From the NCBI GenBank assembly GCA_963691705.1, contig OY829543.1, positions 47,348,564 to 47,412,563 on the forward strand: a DNA stretch of 64,000 nucleotides, in the 5' to 3' direction. Positions 19,849-30,332 of this stretch are shown one piece after another (within the stretch, counting starts at the first letter, position 1; the number at the start of each line of letters is the position of its first letter). Both the position numbers and the translations under genes were made by a program. This stretch comes from Viola odorata (taxonomy: Eukaryota; Streptophyta; Magnoliopsida; Malpighiales; Violaceae). The notes under the pieces were generated by a model, which was not told the origin of the DNA, made no database searches, and was given only the letters and a program-made list of their open reading frames with translations.

Positions 19849-20226
19849 TGATCGTGCCCTCGACAAGCGTGTTATCAAACACCCACCCGTTGTGCCCTAG
19901 ACAAGCAGTTCACGTCTTGGCCTCGACGTTAAAAGAGACCATGGTTGCAAGGCATTTTATTTATTTTATTTCCCTATGATCTCTCTTCTTTCCCTTTCCA
20001 ATATGATTTTATTCTCTTTAATCAATATCTTTTCCTTTATTCTCTCTTTTTGTCTTTATCTACTCTAACCACCCTCTTTTTAAAATTCAAAAAGATAGAC
20101 GGTTGGGATACGCGGGCCCGTTGCTCTCTCTCCTGGTTCCAAGATGCCACATCAGCCCAGAATTCAAAAAAAAGTAGCCCTAATTAATTGGCTTGTTAGA
20201 CGTCAGCCACTTTTCAGCACGCTTCC
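19849..20226 (+). mobile_element. Left fragment of element C (spacer before third ORF)
   Basis: Starts with tgccctcgac and tgccctagac motifs like those of C's right half, then T/C-rich leader-like sequence. It continues across element D into the third-ORF region at 36279. CTTCC at 20222-20226 is D's left target duplication. No gene. Confidence 0.5.
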
Positions 20227-20455
20227 TGATAACTATCAAGACAGCCCTAACGGTGCTACCACACTTGCGGCTCCCACCGGGACGATTTTCCATAAGACCC
20301 GTAAGATATCTTTATATCGCCCGAGAGTCAGCAAAGGATTCCTAGGATGGTCGACATCAGCGGGGGGGACTCACGCGACTCTATACGCACGGCACCAACC
20401 CATCCTAGAGGCTCACGAGGTTATCATTCCCGGCAGCCCTGTCAGGTATCGCTCA

Positions 20456-20513
20456 TGACGTCATCCCTCGGTATCGCTCATGACGTCACCCATCGATATC
20501 GCTTGTGACGTCA
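20456..20513 (+). promoter_or_regulatory. Triple TGACGTCA array, 25-bp period, in D LTR
   Basis: TGACGTCA at 20456, 20481 and 20506, exactly 25 bp apart, 50-107 bp before the TATA box. The same array is in the 3' LTR at 35962, 35987 and 36012. TGACGTCA is the palindromic core bound by plant bZIP factors of the TGA type, so this is probably the U3 enhancer. Binding is inferred. Confidence 0.6.
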
Positions 20514-20562
20514 CCATCAGACATCGCCTGGACTGTTATCGCTAGGTATCGCCGAATAGGCC

Positions 20563-20570
20563 TATAAATA
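20563..20570 (+). promoter_or_regulatory. TATA box of element D 5' LTR
   Basis: TATAAATA followed by CCCC, in a classical plant context. The 3' LTR copy is at 36069-36076. Confidence 0.7.
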
Positions 20571-20774
20571 CCCCTACTTTTCCAATCAGAAGGTAAGATC
20601 GAGATCACTCAGACGAACCTCTGTTATTTCTGAAACCCGAACTGACTTAAGCATCGGAGTGTCTACACCGGAGCCCCCCCTCCGGTGCTTTGCAGGTACA
20701 TCCGGCACCGACCGCCACCGTTCCGATCAGGCACGACTCCGAATCTTACAAGATCGACATTGAATCTTATCAAA

Positions 20775-20792
20775 TGGTGCTTTCATTGAGAG
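20775..20792 (+). other. Primer-binding site of element D
   Basis: TGGTGCTTTCATTGAGAG starts two bases after the LTR. Its complement ends in the CCA of a tRNA. A tRNA-Thr-like 3' end is my best guess and is unverified. Confidence 0.65.
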
Positions 20793-20857
20793 CTTTGGTA
20801 TATTAAGTGAGCGTCCTTAATAGCCAAGTTCCGTCTAGTCGGAAGATTGGAACGGTC

Positions 20858-23800
20858 ATGATCACGGGATCGAAGCTGATCCGATCATCATCCTCTAATA
20901 TCCCTTTTTCAATCCGCAGACAGTTATTCCCTTTTGCTACTGTTGATCTCTCTATGACTACACAACCGATTATTTCGGGATCTCTGGACCTCTCGGTTGG
21001 AATTGCTGGGGGACTGGCCTCCTCGCAAACGGACATCTTGTCATCTCAGATAGCGGGATCTGATTCCTCCACTCCTCTTTCGGGGGGATCTGTGCTCAAC
21101 TGTGAACATCCCTTTGCAATGGAAATAGCGGCCCTTCGTTCTCGGCTGGAATATTTGACTGAAATGGCTGCAAGAGTCACGCTTGGTGCTTCTGGATCTA
21201 GTCTCCCTCCCCGCGTCATGTTCACACCATCTATTATCGCTGATCGGCCTTTATCACCGTTGTTTCCAGAAAACCTCCAGATGCCTTTATCCGCGGGAAA
21301 TCCTCCGATTAGTGTTGAGCAGTTTACTCAGGGAAGAGTAGAAGCTTACGTACCACAAATGCCGCAAGGTCTCCTCCTACAAGGAGACAGGCAGTTTGAG
21401 GGGGTTAGGAACCGGTGGGACGGACGGAGGGAAGGAGCCAACAAAAGTTTGTCTCCCGAGTACAGTGAAAGATCCAGTAGTCAAAGGTATCGAAGTCGTT
21501 CGCACAGGAGCCGCAGTCGATCTCCTAGACAACATCTTACGCCAGAACCACGAAATAGGGGGCGTCTGGCTGAAATGTTTCCTCCGCGTCAGGCGCGTGA
21601 AATTCTTGATGATACATCGGGCCACCCATTTAGCCGTCGTATAAGACGTCACAGGGTCAGTCGGCGCGTGAAGCTTCCCACTGATGTTTATGATGGTACC
21701 AAGGATCCCATCTCGCACATTAATAAAGTGAAGGATTTTGTTCAGTTTCAGACCCACAGTGATGTGGCGCGTCTTTGGTTTGAGGGTCTCTCTGGTGGAT
21801 CCATTAATAATTTCTCACAATTAGAATCTAAATTCCGGAGCATATTTAGCACGGCAATTCCAATCAGGAAATCTGCTGCCGCGTTATTTGACATACAACG
21901 AAGGCCTCAAGAAACCTTAAAGGAATTTCTTAGTCGCTTCGATTTGGAAATGTCCTTAACTCCGGGCGTTACTATTGATTTTGCTATAGAAGCTCTGAAA
22001 AGAAACTGCCGCTATGGAAAGCTGAAAGATGCGCTCATGGTGGATCCTCCAGTGACTTTAGATGCGTTGAGGCTTAAAGCCCACAACTACGCAAAAATGA
22101 AAGAGGAGGAAAATAGAGATAAGACGTATAACGCGCCGCATGGGACATCTCAAATTACTACTGCTCCCGCGAAGCTACTACCTGACGATCATTTTATCGA
22201 CGATTACGCCAGGAGGAAGGACCATATCCCCAAGGCCTCCAACAAACAGAAGGGTCACTTTTCGAAGGGAAAAACTGGTGGTTCCCCCTCTCGACGTCAT
22301 GGGGATTCTTATAAGAATCGGACGTACGACCCAGATTTTCCATCTCTTAATGTACCAAGGGCAGAGATTTTAGCGATAGCGGAACAACGAAATCTTCCCA
22401 TCCGCTACCCCGCGCCTACGAAACCAGGAGTGCTTCTAGGGAGAAAGGAGAATGCTTATTGTAAATTCCACAAAGCCAGGGGCCATTCCACGGAAGCGTG
22501 CAGAGAGTTAAGATCAGCGATAGAACGTTTGGTAGAAGAGGGATATTTAGGAGAATTTGCCACCCAGATAAGAGAAGATGCCAGAAATAATCTCATGAAA
22601 AGGACAGCAGACGAACCATCAGTTCCTCCTCGCGTGCCGCAGAAGGATGATGCTCCCAGAGGTAAAGACAGGGAAACTCTTACGGTTGATGACGAATATA
22701 TCCCTATGATTAACATTATCGCGGGAGGAACCCCTTATATAAACGAATCAGAGCATCTGACAGCCGTGAAAGGAGACAAGCGCACACGTGATGGCATGAC
22801 AAAAAAAGGAGATGCGATAGGCATATTGGATCGAATGATATTATCCTTTTCCAAAGAGGATGAGAAAGGCGTCGTCTATCCGCACAATGATGCATTGGTG
22901 GTTATGCCCGTCATCGCCAGTCATGGAATCAGAAGAACTCTTATTGATAACGGGAGCGCGGTGAACCTCTTTTCGTTGGAAGCATACAATCTCATGAAGC
23001 GACCTGACAATGAGCTAACGCCTAGCAAACGGCCTATAGTTGGCATTGATGGGGTTCCAATCCCTGTCACGGGGGTGATTACTTTGCCCATATACTTCCG
23101 AGAAGATACCTACAAACGATCAGAGAACCTGTTGTTCCTTGTCGTGGATCTGAATTTGCCTTACAATGTCGTGCTTGGACGACCTTTCCTTAACCACTTT
23201 GGAGCGGTGATATCTCAGAAGCATCTAAAGATGAAGTACCCCTCCTGGAATGGGGTAGTATCCATAAGGGGCGATCAAAAGCTAGCGGCGAAATGCTACT
23301 CGCTCATGACTCAAAGGAGCTGTGATAGGTACGTGTGTATAGCAGCGGACCCCTATGAGCAGAGTGATGAGAAGCGTGCTCAACCTCTGGACAAAATGGT
23401 ACCTATTCCGGCAATTGGTATAGTGGATGCAAGTTTCCTGATCAGTGAAAAACTCAGCCCAGCGGAAAACTTTCAACTGGCCCGACTGCTGAACAAATGC
23501 CAAGGAGATTTCGCGTGGAAACCCTCCGACATGCCAGGTATTTCGCGGGAAAAAGCCGAACATCGGCTCAATGTGGACCCAGATGCCAGGCCGGTACAGC
23601 AAAAGCGACGCGCGTTCTCTAATGAAAAGGCATTAGCTGTAGATAAGGAAGTAGCAAAGCTCCTTAACGCAGGGTTTATCCGCGAAGTTCAATATCCCAC
23701 CTGGCTAGCAAACCCTGTCCTTGTTCCTAAGCCCAATGGGGATTGGCGCATGTGCATCGACTTCACAGATTTAAATGATGCCTGCCCTAAGGATTGCTAC

Positions 23801-24571
23801 CCGCTTCCTCTCATAGCTCAGTTAGTTGATCAGACCGCTGGATACGCTTATCTAAGCTCGCTAGATGCCAACTCTGGATACCATCATATCCCCATGGCCC
23901 AGGAAGATGAAGAAAAGACTGCGTTCCTCACTCCAAAGGCCACCTACTGTTATACGGCGATGCCGTTTAGGTTGAAGAACGTCGGGGCTACGTTCCAACC
24001 TATGGCCAACAAGATATTCGAAGGGCAAATAGGGAGGAATGTGGAAGCATACGTTGACGATATATTGGTGAAGAGCGCAAGCTTTCAAGATCACCTACGA
24101 GACTTAAAGGAAGTCTTTGACGTAATGAAAAGGTATCGCATGAAGTTAAATCCCCGAAAATGCATGTTTGCATTTCAAACAGGAAAATTCTTGGGCTACG
24201 TGGTCAGCCAAAAAGGCATCCTGCCTAACCCCTCAAAGGTTAAGGCCATACAAGACATGATATCGCCAAGAACCATCAAAGAGGTGCAAAGGCTAACAGG
24301 GCGAGTCATCGCCCTTGGGCGATTCATTTCCAAGCAAGGAGAAAAGTGTCTCCCTTTTTTCAAAGTCATACGCAAGAAAGCCTCGTTCGGGTGGACCCCA
24401 GAATGTGAGGAGGCATTTATCGGGTTAAAGGATTACCTATCGTCTGACTTATTATTGACAAGCCTTGAAGTAGGCGACACCTTATATCTGTATCTTGGCG
24501 CCACAGATAAGTGGCCAGTGTCGTCCTCGTTCGCGACGATAACCACTCTCATCGCCCGGTCTACTTTGTGA
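20858..24571 (+). CDS. Gag-protease-RT polyprotein of element D
   Basis: The frame opens after TAA at 20804. ATG 20858 is the first in frame and ATG 20954 (MTTQPIISG) is also possible. There is an S/R-rich stretch (about 21460-21560), a capsid domain (about 21690-22110), and a zinc-finger-like YCKFHKARGHSTEAC (about 22455-22500). The aspartic protease has LIDNGSAVNLF (about 22940) and VVLGRPF. The RT has CIDFTDLNDACPKDCYPLP and the catalytic YVDD (about 24052-24063). MPFRLKNVGATF has Arg where families usually have Gly. The last ~20 residues (from about 24512) are out of frame because one G is missing, and the true continuation is the next frame. Otherwise complete. Confidence 0.85.
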   Translation: MITGSKLIRSSSSNIPFSIRRQLFPFATVDLSMTTQPIISGSLDLSVGIAGGLASSQTDILSSQIAGSDSSTPLSGGSVLNCEHPFAMEIAALRSRLEYLTEMAARVTLGASGSSLPPRVMFTPSIIADRPLSPLFPENLQMPLSAGNPPISVEQFTQGRVEAYVPQMPQGLLLQGDRQFEGVRNRWDGRREGANKSLSPEYSERSSSQRYRSRSHRSRSRSPRQHLTPEPRNRGRLAEMFPPRQAREILDDTSGHPFSRRIRRHRVSRRVKLPTDVYDGTKDPISHINKVKDFVQFQTHSDVARLWFEGLSGGSINNFSQLESKFRSIFSTAIPIRKSAAALFDIQRRPQETLKEFLSRFDLEMSLTPGVTIDFAIEALKRNCRYGKLKDALMVDPPVTLDALRLKAHNYAKMKEEENRDKTYNAPHGTSQITTAPAKLLPDDHFIDDYARRKDHIPKASNKQKGHFSKGKTGGSPSRRHGDSYKNRTYDPDFPSLNVPRAEILAIAEQRNLPIRYPAPTKPGVLLGRKENAYCKFHKARGHSTEACRELRSAIERLVEEGYLGEFATQIREDARNNLMKRTADEPSVPPRVPQKDDAPRGKDRETLTVDDEYIPMINIIAGGTPYINESEHLTAVKGDKRTRDGMTKKGDAIGILDRMILSFSKEDEKGVVYPHNDALVVMPVIASHGIRRTLIDNGSAVNLFSLEAYNLMKRPDNELTPSKRPIVGIDGVPIPVTGVITLPIYFREDTYKRSENLLFLVVDLNLPYNVVLGRPFLNHFGAVISQKHLKMKYPSWNGVVSIRGDQKLAAKCYSLMTQRSCDRYVCIAADPYEQSDEKRAQPLDKMVPIPAIGIVDASFLISEKLSPAENFQLARLLNKCQGDFAWKPSDMPGISREKAEHRLNVDPDARPVQQKRRAFSNEKALAVDKEVAKLLNAGFIREVQYPTWLANPVLVPKPNGDWRMCIDFTDLNDACPKDCYPLPLIAQLVDQTAGYAYLSSLDANSGYHHIPMAQEDEEKTAFLTPKATYCYTAMPFRLKNVGATFQPMANKIFEGQIGRNVEAYVDDILVKSASFQDHLRDLKEVFDVMKRYRMKLNPRKCMFAFQTGKFLGYVVSQKGILPNPSKVKAIQDMISPRTIKEVQRLTGRVIALGRFISKQGEKCLPFFKVIRKKASFGWTPECEEAFIGLKDYLSSDLLLTSLEVGDTLYLYLGATDKWPVSSSFATITTLIARSTL

Positions 24572-26688
24572 GCCACGTCCTAAAGGATGCGGAGTTGCGA
24601 TACGCCCAAATCGAAAAGATAGTGTTCGCTCTTATACAGGTCACCCGCAAAATGGATCTATATTTTCAGTCTTATTCCGTTATCATACTCACGGACCAGC
24701 CTCTGAAAAGAATATTCCGAAAGCCTGAATCTTCCAGGAGAATTTTGATTTGGGCACTTGAATTAGAACAGTACGGATTGAGGTATCAGTCCCGACCGTC
24801 CGTAAAGGCTCAAATCTTGGCTGATTTCATAGCGGAATGTACCTTTACAGAAGATCCTTTGGACGGCGTACCTGAAGCGGAATGGGGCGATATGGATCTC
24901 CCGTTCCCGGAAACCTACACGGACCTTTGGATAGTCCATGTGGATGGAGCCAAAAACCAAGAGCTGGCTGGAGCTGGAATCTTTATAAATGGGCCGCACG
25001 ATATGCAAATACGATACGCCATTCGAATCCTACAGCCGTTATCTAATAACGCGGCAAAGTATGAGGCGTTACTAGCCGGGCTCAGAATAGGGAAAGAACT
25101 TTCCTCTAAAGGGAGGCACGATACCGGAAGAACAGGAGACCTGCGTCTAAAAATCTACGGTGATTCCAACTTGATAATTGACCAGGTCTTGGGGCACTCT
25201 CAGGCTCGGGAACCCATCATGATTCAATATCTCGCCAAAGTAAAGCGAGAATTGTTGGAAATAAAGAAAGAGGGCATGCAGATCAGCTTCGAGCATATCC
25301 CCAGGGAGGAAAACGTTGAAGCTGACAATCTAGCCAAAATGGCCGCGAATCCGGAAGCATCCATACCCAAGGGCGTATATTATCGTGAGTTATCGGTACC
25401 ATCCTTCATGGAAGAGCAAGCATCTTTATGTGTGGAAGAGCGTGAGAGTGACTGGCGAATTCCCGTAATTAAATTCTTGAAACACGAGGAACTGCCTGAG
25501 GATGCCGCTGAAAAGAAGAAGGTACTGAGACAGGCAGCTCATTGTACGTACTATGACGGGGATCTGATTCGAAGGTATTTTTCTCACCCTGCCGCCAAAT
25601 GTATAACTGAACAAGAGGGTCTTCACACCTTGCGCAAAATCCATGAAGGAGTATGTGGTATGCACGTGTCAGACGGTACCTTAGCAGCACAAGTTTTCCG
25701 ATCCGGATTCTACTGGCCCACCATCCGAAGAGATTGCCACAACTATGTGCAAACCTGCCCTAAGTGCCAGGAGTTTGCCAAGATTCCTCGGCGGCCCGCC
25801 ATTGAAATATCTGAAATTATCGCCCCTTGTCCTTTTGCTAGATGGGGGATCGATATCCTAGGCCCATTCCCAAAGGCAAGGTCTCAACTGAAATTTGTGA
25901 TAGTGGCGGTAGACTATTTCACTAAGTGGGCAGAAGCTGAAGCGGTCGCCACAATCACGGCAGAAAAAACTTGGCGTTTCCTCAAATATCAAGTTATCAT
26001 GAGGTTTGGCGTACCTCGTATTCTTGTCAGCGATAATGGGACGCAGTTCACCAGCCAGTTCTTCAAAGACCAGTGCTCAGAATTTGGAATCAAGCAACGT
26101 TTTTCCTCTGTGGTTCATCCGCAAACTAATGGACAAGCGGAAGTAACCAATCGGAGCATCCTTAGCGGCATCAAGAAAAACCTAGAAGGGTCTAAAAAGA
26201 AATGGGCTGATGAGCTACCATACGTGATGTGGGCGTACCGCATGACCGTTAAGACTACCACCGGAGAAACACCTTTCGCGCTGGCCTTTGGGACCGAAGT
26301 TGTTACACCGGTGGAAATTGGAACCATGAGCCTACGGGTGGCTCACTTTCGGGAGGAAATGAATGGGGAAAGGTTACGAGCTAACCTGGACGCGTTACCA
26401 GAAGTCCGAGAGGAAATCCTTCTGAAAACGCAGCATTACAAACGAAAGATGGCCCGTTATCACAACAGGCGCGTCAAAGAACGGTTGCTGAAAGCCAGTG
26501 ACCTGGTGCTCAGAGACAAGCGAGCGGCAGGGCAACGCATGGGAAAACTCAGTCCAAACTGGGATGGACCATATCGCGTCACCCACGTTGTCGGGAAAGG
26601 AGCCTATCATCTGGAGACTCTCGATGGTACACCCTTATCCAACTCTTGGAATATCGCTCGCTTGAAGTTATATTACTCTAGAATTTGA
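24511..26688 (+). CDS. Dual RNase H and integrase of element D
   Basis: Continues pol in the -1-base-shifted frame; GTG 24511 is only the frame opening. The first RNase H-like domain (residues 1-110) is followed by a second, archaeal-type one (about residues 145-285) with VDGA, KYEALLAGL, DSNLI and NVEADNLA supplying the acidic residues. Then come the HHCC zinc region (CPKCQEF about 25755-25775), the integrase core (WGIDILGPFP, VSDNGTQF, GQAEVTNR: D, D, E present) and a C-terminal GPYRVTHV. It stops at TGA 26686. Together with the upstream frame this is a nearly intact Tat-type pol. One single-base loss separates it from RT, so this copy is probably inactive unless the loss is a sequencing error. 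Confidence 0.87.
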   Translation: MASVVLVRDDNHSHRPVYFVSHVLKDAELRYAQIEKIVFALIQVTRKMDLYFQSYSVIILTDQPLKRIFRKPESSRRILIWALELEQYGLRYQSRPSVKAQILADFIAECTFTEDPLDGVPEAEWGDMDLPFPETYTDLWIVHVDGAKNQELAGAGIFINGPHDMQIRYAIRILQPLSNNAAKYEALLAGLRIGKELSSKGRHDTGRTGDLRLKIYGDSNLIIDQVLGHSQAREPIMIQYLAKVKRELLEIKKEGMQISFEHIPREENVEADNLAKMAANPEASIPKGVYYRELSVPSFMEEQASLCVEERESDWRIPVIKFLKHEELPEDAAEKKKVLRQAAHCTYYDGDLIRRYFSHPAAKCITEQEGLHTLRKIHEGVCGMHVSDGTLAAQVFRSGFYWPTIRRDCHNYVQTCPKCQEFAKIPRRPAIEISEIIAPCPFARWGIDILGPFPKARSQLKFVIVAVDYFTKWAEAEAVATITAEKTWRFLKYQVIMRFGVPRILVSDNGTQFTSQFFKDQCSEFGIKQRFSSVVHPQTNGQAEVTNRSILSGIKKNLEGSKKKWADELPYVMWAYRMTVKTTTGETPFALAFGTEVVTPVEIGTMSLRVAHFREEMNGERLRANLDALPEVREEILLKTQHYKRKMARYHNRRVKERLLKASDLVLRDKRAAGQRMGKLSPNWDGPYRVTHVVGKGAYHLETLDGTPLSNSWNIARLKLYYSRI

Positions 26689-26805
26689 TTTTATCTTCAC
26701 CTTTGATTTATGTCAACCCTAACCATGACTAACGCTCGATGAGAGAGCTTTCGTGGAAGTTTGTGGTTGCCTTTGTGCAGATAAAAAAGGGGGTATTTTG
26801 GGGAA

Positions 26806-27240
26806 GTGAAAAGTCCTATCCTTGTGATGGTCGGTCTTGATCAGATGGCCCATTAAGTGAGGGCACTACCCACCATACCTGGAATTAGCGTCGGATTGAA
26901 AGATCCTGGACGCCCCCAGGGGTGAAAAGTCCTATCCTTATGATGACCGATCTTGATCAGATGGCTCATTAAGTGAGGGCACCACCCGGTATCTTTGGGA
27001 GTGAAAAGTCCTTTTCTTGTACTGATCGTTCTCGTGGAGACGGCCCAGCAAGACGAGGCACGCCCCAAAGAAATAGAAACTCCGTTATAGAAACAATAAT
27101 CCTATCTTAACGACTGGGCTACTGCAGCTAGGTCATTAAGTAAGGACATGGTTCTAAACGCGAGGGCAACGCCTAAAAGTGAAAATTCCCTAGCCTTGTG
27201 ATAGCCGTCCCGATCCGACAGCTCACTAAGAGGAGGCACT
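26806..27240 (+). repeat. Degenerate tandem repeats downstream of D pol
   Basis: Units starting GTGAAAAGTCC at 26806, 26922 and 27001, and GTGAAAATTCC at 27180. Each is followed by a variant of gatca-gatggc-cattaag-gaggcac. Spacing is irregular (116, 79, 179 bp). It lies between pol and the antisense genes, the same place as the 140-bp repeat in F. Confidence 0.65.
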
Positions 27241-27870
27241 TTAAGGGCCGATCGTGCAAATAGGGAAACGCGGAGAATCGTAAAATCCCGGCTAGTAACC
27301 AGATGTGTAATCCCTGGCGAAGTATAGAGCTGATAGCGAAAGCGATTCCCGCGGGTTCCAGGGTAACGCCCTATGATGGCAGCGAAAAGGCTCCTACGGG
27401 TAATTACTGTCCTTTGTAACGTGTTTTTCTGTTACTGATGATTTACAGTTGAGAATGCGCAGAATACTTTTCGGGCAGTGGAAGGAGTGAGGATCTCGTA
27501 AGCAGAGATATCGCTAGGCTTACCGAGAAAGTTAACCCAATACCAAATTCTGTAATTTTGGTGGGAGCGTTAAGGATCAGTTTGGAAAAGTAACCGCATT
27601 GGGAAAACATGGCGAAGATAACGCCAAAGGAGTTTGCAAAGAAGCGACTAAATAAAGGAAAGTCAGCAATAAAAGTGGCTTGAACACATCGAAATGTTTA
27701 AAAGGGGCTACAAGTTTTGGTGGTCAAAATTATAAACAAAAATTTAGTGACGCTTGATCACTAAGGAAAGAGCGATAAAGCCTCGAAGCACGTCAACCTT
27801 CGGGGTACCTCCATTTCCAGTCTGCCGCCTTAGCTTGGCGAAAGCCCTCCTCATTAAGGTGGCCAGATCT
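27241..27870. other. Non-coding segment between repeats and antisense gene 1 (D)
   Basis: No credible open frame or repeat recognised. It forms the 3' flank of antisense gene 1. Confidence 0.45.
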
Positions 27871-28917
27871 TCATTTGAAAGCGGCAGTGACCCCATCGGG
27901 TTCGTATGCGTCGACCCCATGGACTTCCTCAAAACAAGCGACCAAAATAGAGGCAGTCTGCTCGACATGCCACAGGCTCCTATCAGCCGACTCTTCCTCC
28001 AGGGCAGCTTTCTCCTTGGCCAGGGATGATTTCTCATTCTCCAAGGCAGTAACTTTGGCCCTCTCCGCTGCCAAGGTGACAGACTGTTCTTCTTTCTGCT
28101 TCTGATGAGCCAGTAATAAGTTTGTACGCTCCTCCAGTAACTTTTTCTTCTCATTCCGCTCTCGCGCTAATTCTTCCAAAGCAGAGGAAAGAGAGGCAGC
28201 CTGACGTCGCGCCTCCTCTGCCCAGTAATGGAATTTCATCATACTAGTAAAAAGGTTGGTGCGCAATGAGTTCTCCCTATCAAACTCGGCTTTAGAAAGA
28301 AAAGCGTCACGTTCTGCCGCAGATGCCAATACCTGGGAAGCCAATAAAGCCAAAACTTCATCCGAGCCATCACCCCCTAATGCCGCCAAACCGGTGTTAC
28401 GGAAATCATACAGTCCAACTTGATGGGTTATAGAGCTAACCCCACCTATCGGACTAAGATCCGCCACAAAGTTGAAGGTGGTACCTCCTTCGCCATAACG
28501 ATCCCGCAGAGGAATGCTCGAAGGAGCAAACGCCAGAGGAGAAGGAGGGTGAACTTGGGTGGACGAACCCCCTGGAGCAAGATAAGCACCATGAGACTGA
28601 TAGCCTGAAAAATCCTGCAGGACCTCTTGATACCCCGGATTAGAGGAATATGCGTGAACGGGATCGCCGAAAGAATTGGGCGAAACCCCGAAGGTATCGC
28701 CTGTGCCCAAGTTCTCCAAAAATTCTGACGGATTCCCTCCCGGGGGAACAGCCGTAGAGTCAAACCCGTCCGCAAGTCTGTTCCCCATCCCGGTGGTAGA
28801 GGAAGATGGATTTCTGCCCTCATCGTCCGGCCGCTGTCTCTTCTTGGAACCAGTCAGCACGTATCCTATATTCATATCGCCTGAGGGAGGAACGGAGGTA
28901 GTGACAACGGTAGTGTC

Positions 28918-29009
28918 CTGCCAAGAATGCAATATGAAATATAGAAAAGAGAAATCAAACGACGACAGACGTCGAAATATAGCATATCATGGTTAAAAGG
29001 CACCCTTAC
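28918..29009 (-). other. Predicted intron 2 of antisense gene 1
   Basis: GTAAGG donor and TTGGCAG acceptor, 92 bp, phase 0. Splicing joins two open frames that otherwise end within the intron. Confidence 0.5.
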
Positions 29010-29371
29010 TATATCAGTGTGGGGAAGAGGTGCTTCTGAAGAGCCTGCCCCGTCTGGAGAAGGTGTAAGAGCGGTAACACTCCTCGTTTTTCTCTTCTTT
29101 TTTCCTTTGGCAATGGCCTTAGGAGCCTTAGAAGAAGAAGAAGGCTGGGCAGGAGAAGCAGCGATGGTCACAAGGGGAACGCCTGAAGGAATATCAGGAT
29201 CCCCCACACCGGCCGACGAAGAGGAAACTTGAACAAGAGTAGCGGAAGTAGCCGGAAGATCGGTGGGGTTATCAGTTGCTTCCGTGGAAGTAGCTCTCTC
29301 CTTTTCTTCTCTCTCTTGAGCCCTTTTCAAGCGTCTCCTTACGCTCTCAGGTTTATAGTTGGGATCCATCG

Positions 29372-29441
29372 CTGCGAAAGCACAAAATAACGTCAGCATT
29401 AGTATCAACGATAACAAAGAAAGGAGTAACGCGACACTCAC
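29372..29441 (-). other. Predicted intron 1 of antisense gene 1
   Basis: GTGAGT donor and TTTCGCAG acceptor, 70 bp, phase 1. The position and phase after the conserved domain match the introns of gene 2 (32233-32299) and of F (49630-49714). Confidence 0.55.
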
Positions 29442-30322
29442 GTTTAACATAAGATCGAATGTCCATTCTACAAGCCACTTGACGAATGTGAACGCTGATT
29501 TCCAGTTTGAGCAGTGTGTTTAACCAGTCTTGCTCACGTTTAGGAAGGGTCCCTGGTCGGCTCCAAACGTTGTCATCCACGTTTTGGTTAAACCCAGATC
29601 GCCACCAGGAACCAAGATCTCCAGGAAGATCTATCACAAAAAACTCCTTTTTTCCAGGCATCAACGGAAGACTCGATATGGAGGAGTTTCCAAGTAAAAG
29701 ACTTTAGAGAGTCATCGTCAAAACGGGGCGATATCGTTATCACCCCCCCGGTATTTCATCAGCTTAAAAAGAGATTTAAGCAGTAGAAGGGAAGGGGAAG
29801 TAATCCCTTTGTATTTGCAAAGTTCCAGAAAAGCATAAACACAACAATATGTATTTGGGCATAGTTGGGCCGGAGTTAGATCGCCGGCAACAAGCAATTC
29901 TTTGACAAAAGAGTCAATGGGAAGCCGAAAGCCATAACGGAACATTTGCGCATATATAACCCTATGATTGCCCGTCAAAATGTTGTTCAAATGTAGGGAC
30001 TCAGGGGCAACAGTGGTTTTATAATCATCAGGAATATCAGCATTATGGGCGGCCAAATGCTCACGGAGAGCGGCCTCAGATGTGATAACACTAGCTGTCA
30101 TATCCATCCTTTTCTCATCGGCAGATTTCGACTCAGTACAGCGAGTCTTAGCCATGGCAGAATTAAAGAATTAAAAGATGAAGAAGACGATGGAGGAGAA
30201 AGGAAATACCTTCAGAGAAAAGCACTTCAAAGAGCCTTGAATAGTGGAGAGAAAATAAGACGACTAAAAGAAAAAATGATAAAGCAGGATGATAAAAGAA
30301 AAGGGAAAAGAATAAATATTGG

Positions 30323-30332
30323 GTTTTATAAC
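30323..30332 (-). promoter_or_regulatory. TATA box for antisense gene 1
   Basis: Minus strand reads GGTTATAAAACCC, about 165 bp upstream of ATG 30155. Confidence 0.45.

Larger units (their letters stand above)
20227..20772 (+). repeat. 5' LTR of element D (546 bp)
   Basis: TGATAACTATCAAGACAG ... CTTATCA. It holds three TGACGTCA sites (20456-20513), a TATA box (20563-20570) and repeated TATCGC words. Confidence 0.93.
27871..30155 (-). pseudogene. Antisense gene 1 of element D (Transposase_28-like), decayed
   Basis: Minus-strand gene with a predicted start at ATG 30155 (MAKTRCTES). Exon 1 encodes YGFRLPIDSFVKELL and AQLCPNTYCCVYAFLELC, the pattern of the Pfam 'putative gypsy type transposon' family (PF04195 from memory). 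Two frameshifts in homopolymer runs near 29730 and 29650 interrupt it. GT-AG introns fit at 29372-29441 (GTGAGT..TTTCGCAG) and 28918-29009 (GTAAGG..TTGGCAG) and keep frame. Exon 2 is K/R- and S/A-rich. Exon 3 (28917-27871) ends in a long charged coiled coil (about 28240-27960). A TATA lies at about 30324-30331. It is a tandem paralogue of antisense gene 2. Function unknown. Confidence 0.65.
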
